A DNA stretch of 64,000 bases from an uncultured Propionibacteriaceae bacterium (GTDB lineage: Bacteria > Actinomycetota > Actinomycetes > Propionibacteriales > Propionibacteriaceae): contig CALBCJ010000041.1 in NCBI GenBank assembly GCA_937926975.1, positions 42,460 through 106,459 of the forward strand, read 5' to 3'. The position numbers were made by a program, and so were the translations under genes. Of this stretch, positions 23,662 through 32,785 are shown piece by piece. The stretch's first letter is position 1. Each line of letters begins with the position of its first letter. The notes under the pieces were generated by a model that made no database searches, was not told the DNA's origin, and worked only from the letters and a program-made list of their open reading frames with translations.

Positions 23662-25227
23662 TCAGGCGTCTAGTGAGGGGTAGAGCTCCCACGCGGCTCG
23701 GCTGGCTGAGCCCCGGTCGTGGTCGCAGAAGGCCTGGGCCAGCCTCGCCGCCAGCGATGGAGGGACGTCGCCGGGTCTGGGGAGACGGACCATGCGGAGC
23801 ACGGTCGGCTGGAAGCGCAGGGTGCCGCCCCGCATTCGTACGCAGTGGGCCGCGACCTGCCGCTCTACCGGCTCCGACAGCAGCAGGCCGCCGAGAACAT
23901 CGAGGTCCCACTCGTCGCTGGCGAACCAGGTCAGCCCGTGGTGCGGGTAGTACCCGGCCGGAACCCGCACCGGGTGCGCGTGCAGCAACATGTCTGGCAT
24001 GACGAGGAGGTCCCGCTCCAGCAGGGCGGGGTTGAACGAGTCGATGGTCCGCCACCACTGCGGGCTGCGCTGAGCAACACTGCGGCCGCGCAGCTGCTCG
24101 CCGTGCGCCCGGTAGTAGGACAGCAGCCGCGGGTACTGCGTGATGTTCACCAGGGAGCGGCCCTGCCACGGGCTGATCAGGTGCTCGCCCGTCCAGTGGA
24201 ACGCCGACCCCTTGACGGCACCAGGAGTCACCATCGGTACGAGACGGTCGGGCTCCACGTCAGCCTGCCGGCGGATGTACACCCGGTCGGCTCCGGTGGC
24301 GATGCCGATGCCGATGGTGACTCCGGCCTGCTCGACCAGGGGAAGCCGGTCGAGCCGCGCCAGCCACGCCAGCTCGCTAGGCGTGCCGTCGGGCCACACC
24401 GAGCTGGTCGTGTGCCAGTGGTCCATCCGGGCGCAGGCGATGTCGTCGTTGCTGTACCCCTGGGTGGAGGTGGCCCGCCAGTCCAGGTAGTCGCGGGCTG
24501 CGGCGCCGGAGAAGCCGGGTGACGCGCTCCCCACCGTGACCGGGCCCTGCTGGCCCCGGCGGAGGCTGATGACCGCAGGGTAGGCGGCGACCTTGTCCGC
24601 GAAGGCGTCCACGTCGTGCATCACGAGCACATCGTCGACAGCGAAGCCGCGAACCACCTTGGCACGCAGGTCGCGCCCGTACCCGTTGCGCATCCAGCGG
24701 TCGGCGCAGATGTAGACCAGCCGACCCTCCGGGCGGAGCAGGTCGAGGCCGCGCTCAAAGAAGCCAACGAAGATGTCGGCCCGGCGGCTCATGGTGGGGC
24801 ACAGGTGCCGGTACGTGGCGAGCAGGGCCGGGTCCAGGTTGTCGGCCCTGATGTACGGCGGGTTCCCGACCACCAGGTCGGCCTCAGGCACATCGACCAG
24901 GAGAAAGTCCCCCGTGTGGAGCCACGAGTCCACGAGCTGGTCCGCGATCGGGCACCCTGCGCTGACCAGGACCGAGCGGGCCAGCGCCTTGGAGGCCCGG
25001 ACGTGCTCTGGGCGCAGGTCATATCCCCGCAGCGCCGGGTGCAACGACTCCCACGGTGCGCCCGAGGCGGCCAGACGCTCCACGATGGGGCCGATGAAGG
25101 CACCGTTGCCGATGCTGGGCTCGACGACCCGCTGGCGCGAGACATCGCCGGTGTACCCCGCCAGGTCCAGCATCAGGTCCACGACCCAGCGCCGGGTGAA
25201 GACCTCGCCCGTTGTCGTCGCAGTCAT
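23662..25227 (-). CDS. Solitary adenine-N6-type DNA methyltransferase
   Basis: A 521-residue class I methyltransferase of the Eco57I-like gamma group. Motif I VEPSIGNGAF (35-44) binds SAM and motif IV NPPY (122-125) is the N6-adenine or N4-cytosine signature. The C-terminal 250 residues contain a TaqI-type target-recognition region (LVPMVTPGAVKG, SPWQGRSLVNITQYPRLLSYY, YYPHHGLTWFASDEW). GGAGG lies before the ATG. No nuclease motif is visible in the protein and no restriction-enzyme gene is adjacent. The flanking genes are a GNAT protein and an aldehyde dehydrogenase. Confidence 0.82.
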   Translation of the reverse strand: MTATTTGEVFTRRWVVDLMLDLAGYTGDVSRQRVVEPSIGNGAFIGPIVERLAASGAPWESLHPALRGYDLRPEHVRASKALARSVLVSAGCPIADQLVDSWLHTGDFLLVDVPEADLVVGNPPYIRADNLDPALLATYRHLCPTMSRRADIFVGFFERGLDLLRPEGRLVYICADRWMRNGYGRDLRAKVVRGFAVDDVLVMHDVDAFADKVAAYPAVISLRRGQQGPVTVGSASPGFSGAAARDYLDWRATSTQGYSNDDIACARMDHWHTTSSVWPDGTPSELAWLARLDRLPLVEQAGVTIGIGIATGADRVYIRRQADVEPDRLVPMVTPGAVKGSAFHWTGEHLISPWQGRSLVNITQYPRLLSYYRAHGEQLRGRSVAQRSPQWWRTIDSFNPALLERDLLVMPDMLLHAHPVRVPAGYYPHHGLTWFASDEWDLDVLGGLLLSEPVERQVAAHCVRMRGGTLRFQPTVLRMVRLPRPGDVPPSLAARLAQAFCDHDRGSASRAAWELYPSLDA

Positions 25228-25297
25228 GCTCCACCTCCAGCGGGAACTCTAGCCGCCGGGTCTGACAGCTCGGTGAGCCCTGACGACCCGTACGGGC

Positions 25298-26794
25298 TCA
25301 GCTGTGCCCAGGGAAGCTGAGGCTGGCCTGCGCGGCGCGCTGCTCGGTGCGGGGCCAGCGGGTGGTGACCACCTTCTGGCGGGTGTAGAAGCGGACCGCC
25401 TCCGGGCCGTGGGCGTGGTGGTCACCGAGCAGCGAGTCCTTCCAGCCGCCGAACGAGTAGTAGCCGACCGGGACTGGGATCGGGACGTTCACCCCGACCA
25501 TCCCGACCTGGACCTGCTCGGCGAGCTGGCGGGCCGACTCACCCGAGGAGGTGAAGACCGCGGTCCCGTTGCCGTACGGGCCGGCGTTGACCAGGTCGAT
25601 CGCCTGCTCCAGAGTGTCGACCTGCATCACCACGAGCAGCGGCCCGAAGACCTCCTCGCAGTACGCCTTCATCTGCGGCTGCACCCCGGTCAGCACCGTC
25701 GGGCCGACGAAGAAGCCCTCCTCGTGGCCGGGGACGACCACGCCGCGCCCGTCGACCACCGCGGTGGCGCCGCCCTGCACCGCCTCGTCGATGAAGGAGA
25801 CCACCCGGTCCCGGGCGGCGGCGGTGATCACCGGCCCCATCGTGGTACCGGCCTGGTCACCAGGCCCGACCCGGATCGCCCGGGCCTCCTCGGCCAGCGC
25901 CGCCACCAGCGGCTCCGCGGCCTCACCCACCGCCACCGCGACCGGCACCGCCATGCACCGCTCCCCGGCCGAGCCGAAGGCCCCGGCAGCGATCTGGCCG
26001 GCGGCGAAGCGGATGTCAGCGTCCGGCAGCACCACGGCGTGGTTGTTGGCCCCGCCCAGGGCCTGAACCCGCTTGCCACCGGCGATCGCGCCCTGCTGCA
26101 CGGCCCGGGCGACCGGGGTCGAGCCGACGAACGACACCGCCTGCACCTGGGGGTGCGCCAGCAGCGCGTCCACCGCCTCCTTGCCGCCCTGGACCACCTG
26201 GAAGACCCCGTCCGGCAGGCCCGCCTCCTGGTACAGCCGGGCCACCAGCAGCGACGCCGACGGGTCGCGCTCGCTCGGCTTCAGCACAAAGGCGTTGCCG
26301 CAGGCGATCGCGATCGGGTGCATCCACATCGGCACCATCGCGGGGAAGTTGAACGGGGTGATCCCGGCCACCACGCCGAGCGGCTGGCGTACGGAGCAGA
26401 CGTCGACCCCGCTGGAGACGTTCTGGGAGAAGTCGCCCTTGAGCGCCGAGGCGATCCCGCAGGCGAAGTCCACCGACTCCCGGCCCCGGTCGATCTCGCC
26501 GGCCGCGTCGGGGACGGTCTTGCCGTGCTCGCGGCTGATGACCTGGGCCAGCTCGTCGGTGTGCTCGACCAGCAGCTGCCGGAAGGCGAACATCACCTCG
26601 GTCCGCTTCGCCAGCGAGGTCGCGGCCCACGCGGCCTGGGCCGCCGCGGCGCCCCGTACGGCCTCGTCGACGACCTCGGCCCCGCCGAGGGCCACCTCGC
26701 CGACCTGCTGCCCGGTGGCCGGGTTCCAGACCGGCTGGCTGGCGCCTGGCGACTGCGCCTCGCGGCCGTTGATCCAGTGACTGACGGTGTTCAT
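25298..26794 (-). CDS. iolA: Methylmalonate/malonate-semialdehyde dehydrogenase (CoA-acylating)
   Basis: Converts malonate semialdehyde (or methylmalonate semialdehyde) to acetyl-CoA (or propionyl-CoA), the last step of inositol or valine breakdown. 498 residues, the family length. TPFNFP (146-151), catalytic Cys280 in GSAGERCMA, and LGGANNH (246-252), which replaces the ELGG glutamate of hydrolytic aldehyde dehydrogenases, all point to the CoA-dependent MmsA/IolA group. Its start overlaps the upstream aldolase stop as ATGA. Being third in the iolC operon supports an inositol role. Confidence 0.9.
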   Translation of the reverse strand: MNTVSHWINGREAQSPGASQPVWNPATGQQVGEVALGGAEVVDEAVRGAAAAQAAWAATSLAKRTEVMFAFRQLLVEHTDELAQVISREHGKTVPDAAGEIDRGRESVDFACGIASALKGDFSQNVSSGVDVCSVRQPLGVVAGITPFNFPAMVPMWMHPIAIACGNAFVLKPSERDPSASLLVARLYQEAGLPDGVFQVVQGGKEAVDALLAHPQVQAVSFVGSTPVARAVQQGAIAGGKRVQALGGANNHAVVLPDADIRFAAGQIAAGAFGSAGERCMAVPVAVAVGEAAEPLVAALAEEARAIRVGPGDQAGTTMGPVITAAARDRVVSFIDEAVQGGATAVVDGRGVVVPGHEEGFFVGPTVLTGVQPQMKAYCEEVFGPLLVVMQVDTLEQAIDLVNAGPYGNGTAVFTSSGESARQLAEQVQVGMVGVNVPIPVPVGYYSFGGWKDSLLGDHHAHGPEAVRFYTRQKVVTTRWPRTEQRAAQASLSFPGHS

Positions 26795-27657
26795 GCCTGC
26801 CTTCCAGCTCGGGTGAGGGCGACGACCCGGTCGACTGCGCCGGCCACGTCGTCGTCAGGGGGGTAGAGCAGCGAGCGCCCGATCACCAGGCCCCGTACGG
26901 TCGGCTGCCGCAGGGCCTCGGCCCAGCGCTCCTCGTTGCCGGGCGTGCTCTCGCCGCCCAGGATCAGCAGCGGCATGGTGGTGGCCTGGGCCACCCGGCG
27001 CATGTCGGCCGCGACCGGGACCTTGAGCCAGGTCCGGGAGGTGTCGGTGCCCAGCCCGGAGGCGATCGCGATCGAGCGGACCACCGCCTCGGTGGTCAGG
27101 TCGTTGCGGGAGCGGCCGTCGACCCGGTGGCTGATGAACGGCTCCACCATGGCCACCAGGTCCCGGGCGGCGAGCGCACTCACCACCTGGGCGCAGCGCT
27201 CCAGGGTGGCGTTGCTGCCCGGGTCGTCCGGGTCGATCCGCAGCAGCACCTTGCCGCCGTCCAGCCCGGCCTCGCTGACCCCGGCGACGCTGTACCCGGT
27301 CAGCCGGTCGTCCATCTCGAAGCCGGCCCCGGCGAGCCCCGACCGGTTCATCGAGCCGAAGACCAGCCGGTCGTTGAGGGCGCCCATCAGCGACAGGTCC
27401 TCGACCAGGTCACTGGTGCCCAGGAAGCCGTGCACTCCGGGCCGTGACAAGGCGGTCTGAATCCGCGCCAGCAGGTCCCAGCGGTCCGCCATCGCGTACG
27501 GGCGCCCGCCGACCGCCAGCGCGCCGCGGGCCGGGTGGTCGCAGGCGATCACCAGCAGCGTGCCGGTGGGGAAGTCGGGCCGGCGCCGGCTGCGGACCGC
27601 CTGCCGTACCCGCTCGGGCGCGGTCCAGCGGATCTCGTTGATCCGGCGGGGGTCCAT
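26791..27657 (-). CDS. Cgl0159-type (beta/alpha)8 aldolase-like protein
   Basis: 288 residues with the aldolase-like barrel pattern LLVIACDHPARGALAVGG, VHGFLGTSDLVEDL, GSMNRSGLAGAGFEMDDRLTGY, KVLLRIDP, WLKVPVA and LLILGGESTPGNEERW. It resembles the Cgl0159 family of Corynebacterium inositol clusters, which may take the place of IolJ in cleaving 5-dehydro-2-deoxygluconate 6-phosphate. The start ATG overlaps the iolC stop and its stop overlaps the iolA start. The frame stays open upstream inside iolC, but only as a shadow. Confidence 0.8.
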   Translation of the reverse strand: MDPRRINEIRWTAPERVRQAVRSRRRPDFPTGTLLVIACDHPARGALAVGGRPYAMADRWDLLARIQTALSRPGVHGFLGTSDLVEDLSLMGALNDRLVFGSMNRSGLAGAGFEMDDRLTGYSVAGVSEAGLDGGKVLLRIDPDDPGSNATLERCAQVVSALAARDLVAMVEPFISHRVDGRSRNDLTTEAVVRSIAIASGLGTDTSRTWLKVPVAADMRRVAQATTMPLLILGGESTPGNEERWAEALRQPTVRGLVIGRSLLYPPDDDVAGAVDRVVALTRAGRQA

Positions 27658-28640
27658 CACCGCTCCTCGGTGTACGGGCGCTCGCCCAGCACGTCGGTGT
27701 GGTTGGCCGCCAGCACCCGGTCGATCTCGTCGGCGGTCGGCATCGCGGTCGAGCACTCCAGCCGGGAGGCGACGATCGCCCCGGCCGCGCTGGCCCGCTC
27801 GATGGTGGTCTTGAGGTCCAGCCCCCGCTTCAGCCCGTCGGCCAGGGAGCCGCCGAAGGCGTCGCCCGCCCCGAGCCCGTTGTACGGGGTGCACGGGGTC
27901 GGCGGGACCACGTACCGCTCGCTGCGGGTCTTGACCAGAGTGCCGAGCGGGCCCTGCTTGACGACCGCGATCTCTACCCCGCGCTCCAGCAGGGCGTCGG
28001 CGGCCCGCTCCGGCTCGCTCTCGCCGACCGCGATCTCGCACTCCTCCCGGTTCCCGACCGCCACCGTGGCGCGGTCCAGGCACCAGGCGTACCGCTCGCG
28101 GGCCAGCTCGGTGCCGTCCCAGAACACCGGACGCCAGTCGAGGTCGAAGACGGTGTGGGTACGGCGCTCGCGGTAGCCGAGGGCGGTCTGGTGGGCCGAC
28201 CAGCTGGGCTCCTGGCACAGGCCGGTCCCGGTGAACCAGAGCACCGAGGCGTCCCGGAGCGCCGCCTCAGGCATGTCGGCGGGCCGGATCTGGAGGTCGG
28301 GTGCCGAGGGCCGGCGGTAGAAGTACAGCGGGAAGTGGTCGGGCGGGAAGATCTCGCAGAAGGTGATGGGGGTCAGGTACTCGTCGCTCACGACGACGAA
28401 GCGGTCGTCGACCCCGAGCCGGCGCAGCTCGGTGCGCACCCAGCGCCCGAACGGGTCGTCGCCGACCCCGGTGATCGTGGCCACGTCGTCGTTGCCGATC
28501 CGGGCGCAGGCGATGGCGACGTTGGTGGAGCTGCCGCCGAGGAACTTGCCGAAGCTGGTGACCTCCTCCAGGCCGACCCCGAGCTGGAGCGGGTACAGGT
28601 CCACCCCGCTGCGCCCCATGGTGATCACCGACGGCGTCAT
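27657..28640 (-). CDS. iolC: 5-dehydro-2-deoxygluconokinase IolC (PfkB family)
   Basis: Phosphorylates 5-dehydro-2-deoxygluconate in inositol catabolism. 327 residues from this start. The PfkB motifs are GGSSTNVA (35-42) and GAGDAFGGSLADG (257 onward, catalytic Asp260). TMGRSGVDLYPLQ at the N-terminus is typical of IolC. ATG 28640 is six bases behind AAGGAG. An in-frame upstream codon at 28658 has no ribosome site. First gene of the iolC - aldolase - iolA operon, divergent from the GntR regulator. Confidence 0.9.
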   Translation of the reverse strand: MTPSVITMGRSGVDLYPLQLGVGLEEVTSFGKFLGGSSTNVAIACARIGNDDVATITGVGDDPFGRWVRTELRRLGVDDRFVVVSDEYLTPITFCEIFPPDHFPLYFYRRPSAPDLQIRPADMPEAALRDASVLWFTGTGLCQEPSWSAHQTALGYRERRTHTVFDLDWRPVFWDGTELARERYAWCLDRATVAVGNREECEIAVGESEPERAADALLERGVEIAVVKQGPLGTLVKTRSERYVVPPTPCTPYNGLGAGDAFGGSLADGLKRGLDLKTTIERASAAGAIVASRLECSTAMPTADEIDRVLAANHTDVLGERPYTEER

Positions 28641-28665
28641 GGCTACTCCTTCTCGCACCCGGCCT

Positions 28666-28694
28666 AGATTATGTCAGGACATATCCCACGTCTA
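28666..28694 (-). promoter_or_regulatory. iolC promoter with GntR-type operator
   Basis: On the minus strand TAGACG (28694-28689), a 17-base spacer and TAATCT (28671-28666) form a promoter. The dyad ATGTCAGGACAT (28671-28682) lies within it, just upstream of the -10. The same ATGTC-N2-GACAT pattern recurs at 29682, so this is probably the site of the divergent GntR regulator. Confidence 0.65.
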
Positions 28695-28755
28695 CTCTTC
28701 TGGGAGAGACGTCGCCGCCACGACCACTGCTCGCCTGTTCTCACAGGGTTAGTCT

Positions 28756-28775
28756 GACATGATGACAAGCATGTC
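28756..28775 (+). promoter_or_regulatory. Inverted repeat over the start of the GntR gene
   Basis: GACATG (28756-28761) and CATGTC (28770-28775) are inverted copies eight bases apart, overlapping the start codons. TAGTCT (28750-28755) is a likely -10 just upstream. Autoregulation by half-sites of the ATGTC/GACAT type is plausible. Confidence 0.4.
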
Positions 28776-29502
28776 CTCACTGCCGATTGAGATCGACCGG
28801 TCGTCACCGTCGCCGCTGCACCAGCAGCTGAGCCAGGCGCTGCGGTCCGCGATCGCGGACGGGCGGCTCAAGCCGGGCGACCGGGTGGAGAACGAGGTTG
28901 AGCTGGCCGAGCGGCTCGGGCTGTCGCGGCCCACGGTCCGCCGGGCGATGGAGGACCTCGTCCGCAGCGGGCTGGTGACCCGGCGCCGCGGCAGCGGTAC
29001 GGTCGTCGCCCCGACCCAGGTGCACCGCCAGCTGCGGCTGACCTCCCTCTTCGACGACCTGGAGCGCGACGGGCGCAGCCCCTCCACAACGGTCCTCGAG
29101 TTCTCGATCGCCCCCGGTGAGCCCCAGGTGCTCGAGCTGCTGCGGCTGCCACCGGACAGTGGGGTGCTCACGATCCGCCGGCTCCGGCTGGCTGACGGCG
29201 AGCCGCTGGCCCTGATGACCAACCACCTCCCGGCCGACCTGGCCCCCGACTACCGGGCGCTGGTGGAGTCCGGCCTGTACGCGGCGCTGCGCCGCCAGGG
29301 CGTCACCATCGCCGGGGCGACCCAGCGGATCGGGGCCCGGCTGGCCCGCTCGACCGAGGCCAACCAGCTGCGCGAGCGTACGGGAAGCCCGCTGCTGACC
29401 CTGGAGCGGGTGGCGCACGACGACGCGGGCCGGGTGGTCGAGCACGGCTCGCACGTGTACCGGGCGAGCCTCTACACCTTCGACATGGCGATCACCGGCT
29501 AG
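28759..29502 (+). CDS. iolR: GntR-family (HutC type) regulator, probable inositol regulator
   Basis: A 247-residue regulator. Winged helix at about 15-80: PLHQQLSQALRSAIADGRLKPGD, then AERLGLSRPTVRRAMEDLV and GLVTRRRGSGTVV. A UTRA ligand domain follows to the end: LEFSIAPGEPQVLELL, LTIRRLRLADGEPLALMTNHLP, EHGSHVYRASLYTFD. It is divergent from iolC and is likely to bind ATGTCNNGACAT. There are several start candidates (28759, 28762, 28771). ATG 28762 falls where a transcript from TAGTCT would begin. The ligand is unknown, perhaps an inositol intermediate. Confidence 0.85.
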   Translation: MMTSMSSLPIEIDRSSPSPLHQQLSQALRSAIADGRLKPGDRVENEVELAERLGLSRPTVRRAMEDLVRSGLVTRRRGSGTVVAPTQVHRQLRLTSLFDDLERDGRSPSTTVLEFSIAPGEPQVLELLRLPPDSGVLTIRRLRLADGEPLALMTNHLPADLAPDYRALVESGLYAALRRQGVTIAGATQRIGARLARSTEANQLRERTGSPLLTLERVAHDDAGRVVEHGSHVYRASLYTFDMAITG

Positions 29503-29681
29503 CCCGGCCGGGCTCGGTCCGCCCGGCCGGCGTTGGTCTCCAGGCCCAGCGTCAGCGCCCGTGGGGCGTCGGGCCCGGCCTGGACCCGGCTCTGCTGTGC
29601 TCGACCGGTTCAGCCCTCGCTCGTCGGCGCGGCTAGCGACATCGGCAGGTCGTCGCTCCGGGGGTGACATGAGGCCCGAGA

Positions 29682-29693
29682 ATGTCTTGACAT
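29682..29693 (+). promoter_or_regulatory. GntR-type operator before the sugar-importer operon
   Basis: ATGTCTTGACAT is a dyad of the same form as the iolC site, and it contains TTGACA, a consensus -35. It lies 75 bases before the lipoprotein start. A lone half-site GACAT is seen at 29667-29671. No convincing -10 at 17 bases is visible. Confidence 0.6.
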
Positions 29694-29767
29694 AGCGCCG
29701 GACTGCGTGCTGAGGTAGGCATCAGCGGCAAGCGGTTGCCGTCTCGTCCCTGGCGACAGGAGCCCTC

Positions 29768-31018
29768 ATGTTCCGCACGCTGGCCACCTCGGCCCTGGTC
29801 CTCGCGCTCGGCCTCACGATGGCCGGCTGCTCCAACGGCACGTCCTCGGGCGGTGCCGACTCCAAGCCGCTCCAGCTGTACCTCTCCGGCGACGCCAACC
29901 AGGGCGGCGGGTACGCCAAGATGGCGGCCAAGTACAAGGAGCAGACCGGGGTCACGGTCGAGATCGTCGACATCCCGAACTCTGACATCAAGACCAAGGT
30001 CAAGAACGCCGCCCAGGCCGACGACCTGCCAGCCATGGCCCGGATCGGGGCGATCGACCCGATCTGGAAGGACTCCGTGGTCGACCTCAAGGACATCGCC
30101 ACCGCCAGCAAGGTCAAGATGAGCCTGGCGGCCGTGGACGACCAGGGCAAGGTGCTGTCGATCCCGTCCGACGTCACCGCGGTGGGGCTCTTCCTCAACA
30201 CCTCGCTGTGGGACCAGGCCGGCGTCGCGTACCCGAAGTCGGAGACCGAGATCTGGACCTGGGACGAGTTCGTCGCCCGGGCCAAGCAGGTCCAGGCCGC
30301 GACCGGCGCCAAGTACGGCCTGGTGATGGACAAGTCGTCGCACCGGCTGAACTCGATGCTGTTCGAGTTCGGCTCCGAGCTGTGGAAGCCGGACGGCTCC
30401 GGCGCGTACGCGACGAACGCCGCCACCAGGACCGGCCTGGAGTACTTCAAGAGCCTCAACGACGACACGTTCATGCCGAAGTCGGTGTGGCTGGCCAAGG
30501 ACGACCCGAACGCCCTGTTCAAGTCCGGGCAGGTCGCCGCGTACTACTCCGGCTCCTGGCAGATCGCGGACTTCGCCGCCAACATCAAGGACTTCCAGTG
30601 GGCCTCGGTGTACCTGCCGAAGCAGCCGGTCCGGGCCACGAACTACGGCATGGCCGCCGAGATGGTGGTCTTCGACACCCCGCAGGCCAAGCCGGCCAAG
30701 GACTTCCTGGCCTGGCTGTACAAGGCTGAGAACTACACCCAGCTGTGCGAGTACTCCGGAATGCTGCCGGCAGTCGACGGGGTGACCCCCAAGTACACCT
30801 CTCACCAGGAGGCCTTCGAGCTGTACAACGCCGAGATCCAGGCCGCCCCGCCGGTCGTGGCCGAGCAGAAGCAGCTGGCCCTGAAGAACGAGGTGGCGGG
30901 CAAGGGTGTCGACGGTGACCCGACTCGCGACGAGACAGTGAAGTACCTCAACGGCGAGCAGACGGTCGACCAGACCATCAGCAACATCTCGGCTGCCCTC
31001 ACCAAGGCCTACAAGTAA
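29768..31018 (+). CDS. Sugar ABC transporter substrate-binding lipoprotein (inositol-region importer)
   Basis: Binding protein of 416 residues. A signal peptide with lipobox MAGC puts the lipidated Cys at 21. The mature part has the CUT1 pattern: KMAAKYKEQTGVTVEIVDI, IDPIWKDSVVDLKDI, LFLNTSLWDQAGVAYPKS, TWDEFVARAKQV, and a typical ligand-site region YYSGSWQIADF. It heads an operon with two permeases and an uncharacterised protein. The shared operator with iolC suggests an inositol-derived or related ligand, an inference. Confidence 0.87.
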   Translation: MFRTLATSALVLALGLTMAGCSNGTSSGGADSKPLQLYLSGDANQGGGYAKMAAKYKEQTGVTVEIVDIPNSDIKTKVKNAAQADDLPAMARIGAIDPIWKDSVVDLKDIATASKVKMSLAAVDDQGKVLSIPSDVTAVGLFLNTSLWDQAGVAYPKSETEIWTWDEFVARAKQVQAATGAKYGLVMDKSSHRLNSMLFEFGSELWKPDGSGAYATNAATRTGLEYFKSLNDDTFMPKSVWLAKDDPNALFKSGQVAAYYSGSWQIADFAANIKDFQWASVYLPKQPVRATNYGMAAEMVVFDTPQAKPAKDFLAWLYKAENYTQLCEYSGMLPAVDGVTPKYTSHQEAFELYNAEIQAAPPVVAEQKQLALKNEVAGKGVDGDPTRDETVKYLNGEQTVDQTISNISAALTKAYK

Positions 31019-31027
31019 CGCTTCGCC

Positions 31028-31054
31028 GGCCCGGTGCCGGTGCGGCGCCGGGCC
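31028..31054 (+). terminator. Stem-loop after the binding-protein gene
   Basis: GGCCCGGTGCC (31028-31038) pairs with GGCGCCGGGCC (31044-31054), 11 pairs with one G-T wobble and a five-base loop. It sits between the binding-protein and permease genes, where such hairpins protect or limit the mRNA. No U-tract follows. Confidence 0.6.
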
Positions 31055-31067
31055 CAGAGAGGATGCG

Positions 31068-31970
31068 ATGACCACCGCGCAGGTACGGCGTCGCCGCGGC
31101 ACGGCCCTCGTCCAGCAGCACCTGGCGCCGCTCAGCTTCACCATCGTCACGACGGTGCTGTACGCGCTGTTCTTCCTGTGGCCGGGGGCGCTCGGGCTGT
31201 ACTACTCGTTCACCAGCTACCGCGGCTTCGGCAAGGCGAAGCTGGTCGGCTTCGACAACTATGCCGAGCTGTTCGCCGACGCCGACTTCTACCGGGCGCT
31301 GGGGCGGACCGGGCTGTACACCGTCTTGGCGGTGCCGCTGCACGTGACGGTCCCGCTGGTGATCGCGGTCCTCGTGGTGAGCCGCTACACCCGGGGCGCC
31401 ATGACGGCCCGGGTGCTGTTCTTCTTCCCCTGGCTGATCAGCCCGATCATCGTCGGCATCATCTGGCGCTGGCTGTTCGGTGAGAGCTTCGGCTTCGTCA
31501 ACTACGTGCTGCAGCTGGCGCACCTGCCGGCTCAGCGCTGGCAGTCGGACGGGAACCTGTCGCTGGCGGTGGTGCTGTTCGCGAGCACCTGGGGCGGGAC
31601 CGCGTTCACGATGCTGCTGTTCATCGCGGCGCTGAAGAACATCCCCCGCTCCTACTACGAGGCGGCGGCGATCGACGGTGCCGGCGGCTGGCAGCAGTTC
31701 TGGCGGATCACGCTGCCGCTGCTGCGGCCCACCCTGTTCATGGTCACTCTGCTGGCGACGATCGGGGCGATGAAGGAGTTCGCCCTGATCCAGTCGCTCA
31801 ACGGCGGTGGCCCCGGCAGCCAGAACGTGCTGATGGTCCAGTACATCTACCAGACCGGTTTCGAGTACGCCCGGATCGGGTACGCCTCGGCCGCCTCGAT
31901 GGTGCTGATGGTGATCCTGATGGTGATCGCCCTGCTCCAGATGCGCCTCGACCGGGGAGACCTGGCATGA
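31068..31970 (+). CDS. Sugar ABC transporter permease (MalF-type)
   Basis: 300-residue inner-membrane subunit with six main hydrophobic segments. The EAA loop is SYYEAAAIDGAGGWQQFW then RITLPLLRP. GAGAGGATGCG precedes the ATG. It overlaps the next permease by four bases (ATGA). No cognate ATPase is encoded in the operon. Confidence 0.9.
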   Translation: MTTAQVRRRRGTALVQQHLAPLSFTIVTTVLYALFFLWPGALGLYYSFTSYRGFGKAKLVGFDNYAELFADADFYRALGRTGLYTVLAVPLHVTVPLVIAVLVVSRYTRGAMTARVLFFFPWLISPIIVGIIWRWLFGESFGFVNYVLQLAHLPAQRWQSDGNLSLAVVLFASTWGGTAFTMLLFIAALKNIPRSYYEAAAIDGAGGWQQFWRITLPLLRPTLFMVTLLATIGAMKEFALIQSLNGGGPGSQNVLMVQYIYQTGFEYARIGYASAASMVLMVILMVIALLQMRLDRGDLA

Positions 31971-32785
31971 GGCGCGGGGTGACCTGGACCTCCACGGCCG
32001 TGGTGTGGGTCCTGGCGGGCGCGTACCTGTTCCCGATCCTGTGGTTCGTGCTCAGCTCGTTCAAGCCCGGCAGCGAGCTCTTCCGCTACCCGCTGACGCT
32101 CTTTCCCGAGGACTGGACCGTCTCCGGCTACACCACGGCCTGGGGTCGTTTCGACTTCGCCCGCTACTTCGCGAACACGGCCATCGTGGCGGTCACCACG
32201 ACGGTGCTGACGGTGGTGGTGTCGGCCGCCACCGGGTACGCCTTCGCCAAGTACAAGCCGATGTGGCTGAAGGTCTTCTTCATGGGGATCCTGGCGACCA
32301 CGATGCTGCCGACTGAGGTGATCATGCCGTCGACGTTCACGGTGATCAAGAGCCTGGGCCTGTACAACCAGCTGGCCGGCATCATCGTCCCCTCGGTCAT
32401 CACCGCGACCGGGATCTTCATGTTCCGGCAGTACTTCCGGACCGTCCCCGACGAGCTGCTTGAGGCGGCCCGGATCGACGGCGCCTCGGAGTGGCGGATC
32501 TTCTTCTCGCTGATGCTGCCGCTGGCTCGTCCGATCGCGTTCACGCTGGCGATCTTCAGCTTCCACTGGCGCTGGAACGACTACATCTGGCCGCTGCTGG
32601 TGCTGAACGACCAGAAGAAGTACACCCTGCAGGTGGCGCTGCGCTCGATTGTCGGGGCCGAGAACATCGACTGGTCGGTGCTGCTGTCGGCCTCGATCCT
32701 GTCGATGGTCCCGATGGTGCTGCTGTTCCTGGTGTTCCAGCGCCACATCATGAACGCCGACATGAGCTCGGGGCTGAAGGACTGA
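31967..32785 (+). CDS. Sugar ABC transporter permease (MalG-type)
   Basis: 272-residue partner permease. EAA loop ELLEAARIDGASEWRIFF then LMLPLARP. Six hydrophobic segments, beginning STAVVWVLAGAYLFPILWFVLSS when read from residue 8. The start overlaps the previous stop, and its own stop shares one base with the next start (TGATG), so the downstream gene is co-translated. Confidence 0.9.
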   Translation: MRRGVTWTSTAVVWVLAGAYLFPILWFVLSSFKPGSELFRYPLTLFPEDWTVSGYTTAWGRFDFARYFANTAIVAVTTTVLTVVVSAATGYAFAKYKPMWLKVFFMGILATTMLPTEVIMPSTFTVIKSLGLYNQLAGIIVPSVITATGIFMFRQYFRTVPDELLEAARIDGASEWRIFFSLMLPLARPIAFTLAIFSFHWRWNDYIWPLLVLNDQKKYTLQVALRSIVGAENIDWSVLLSASILSMVPMVLLFLVFQRHIMNADMSSGLKD

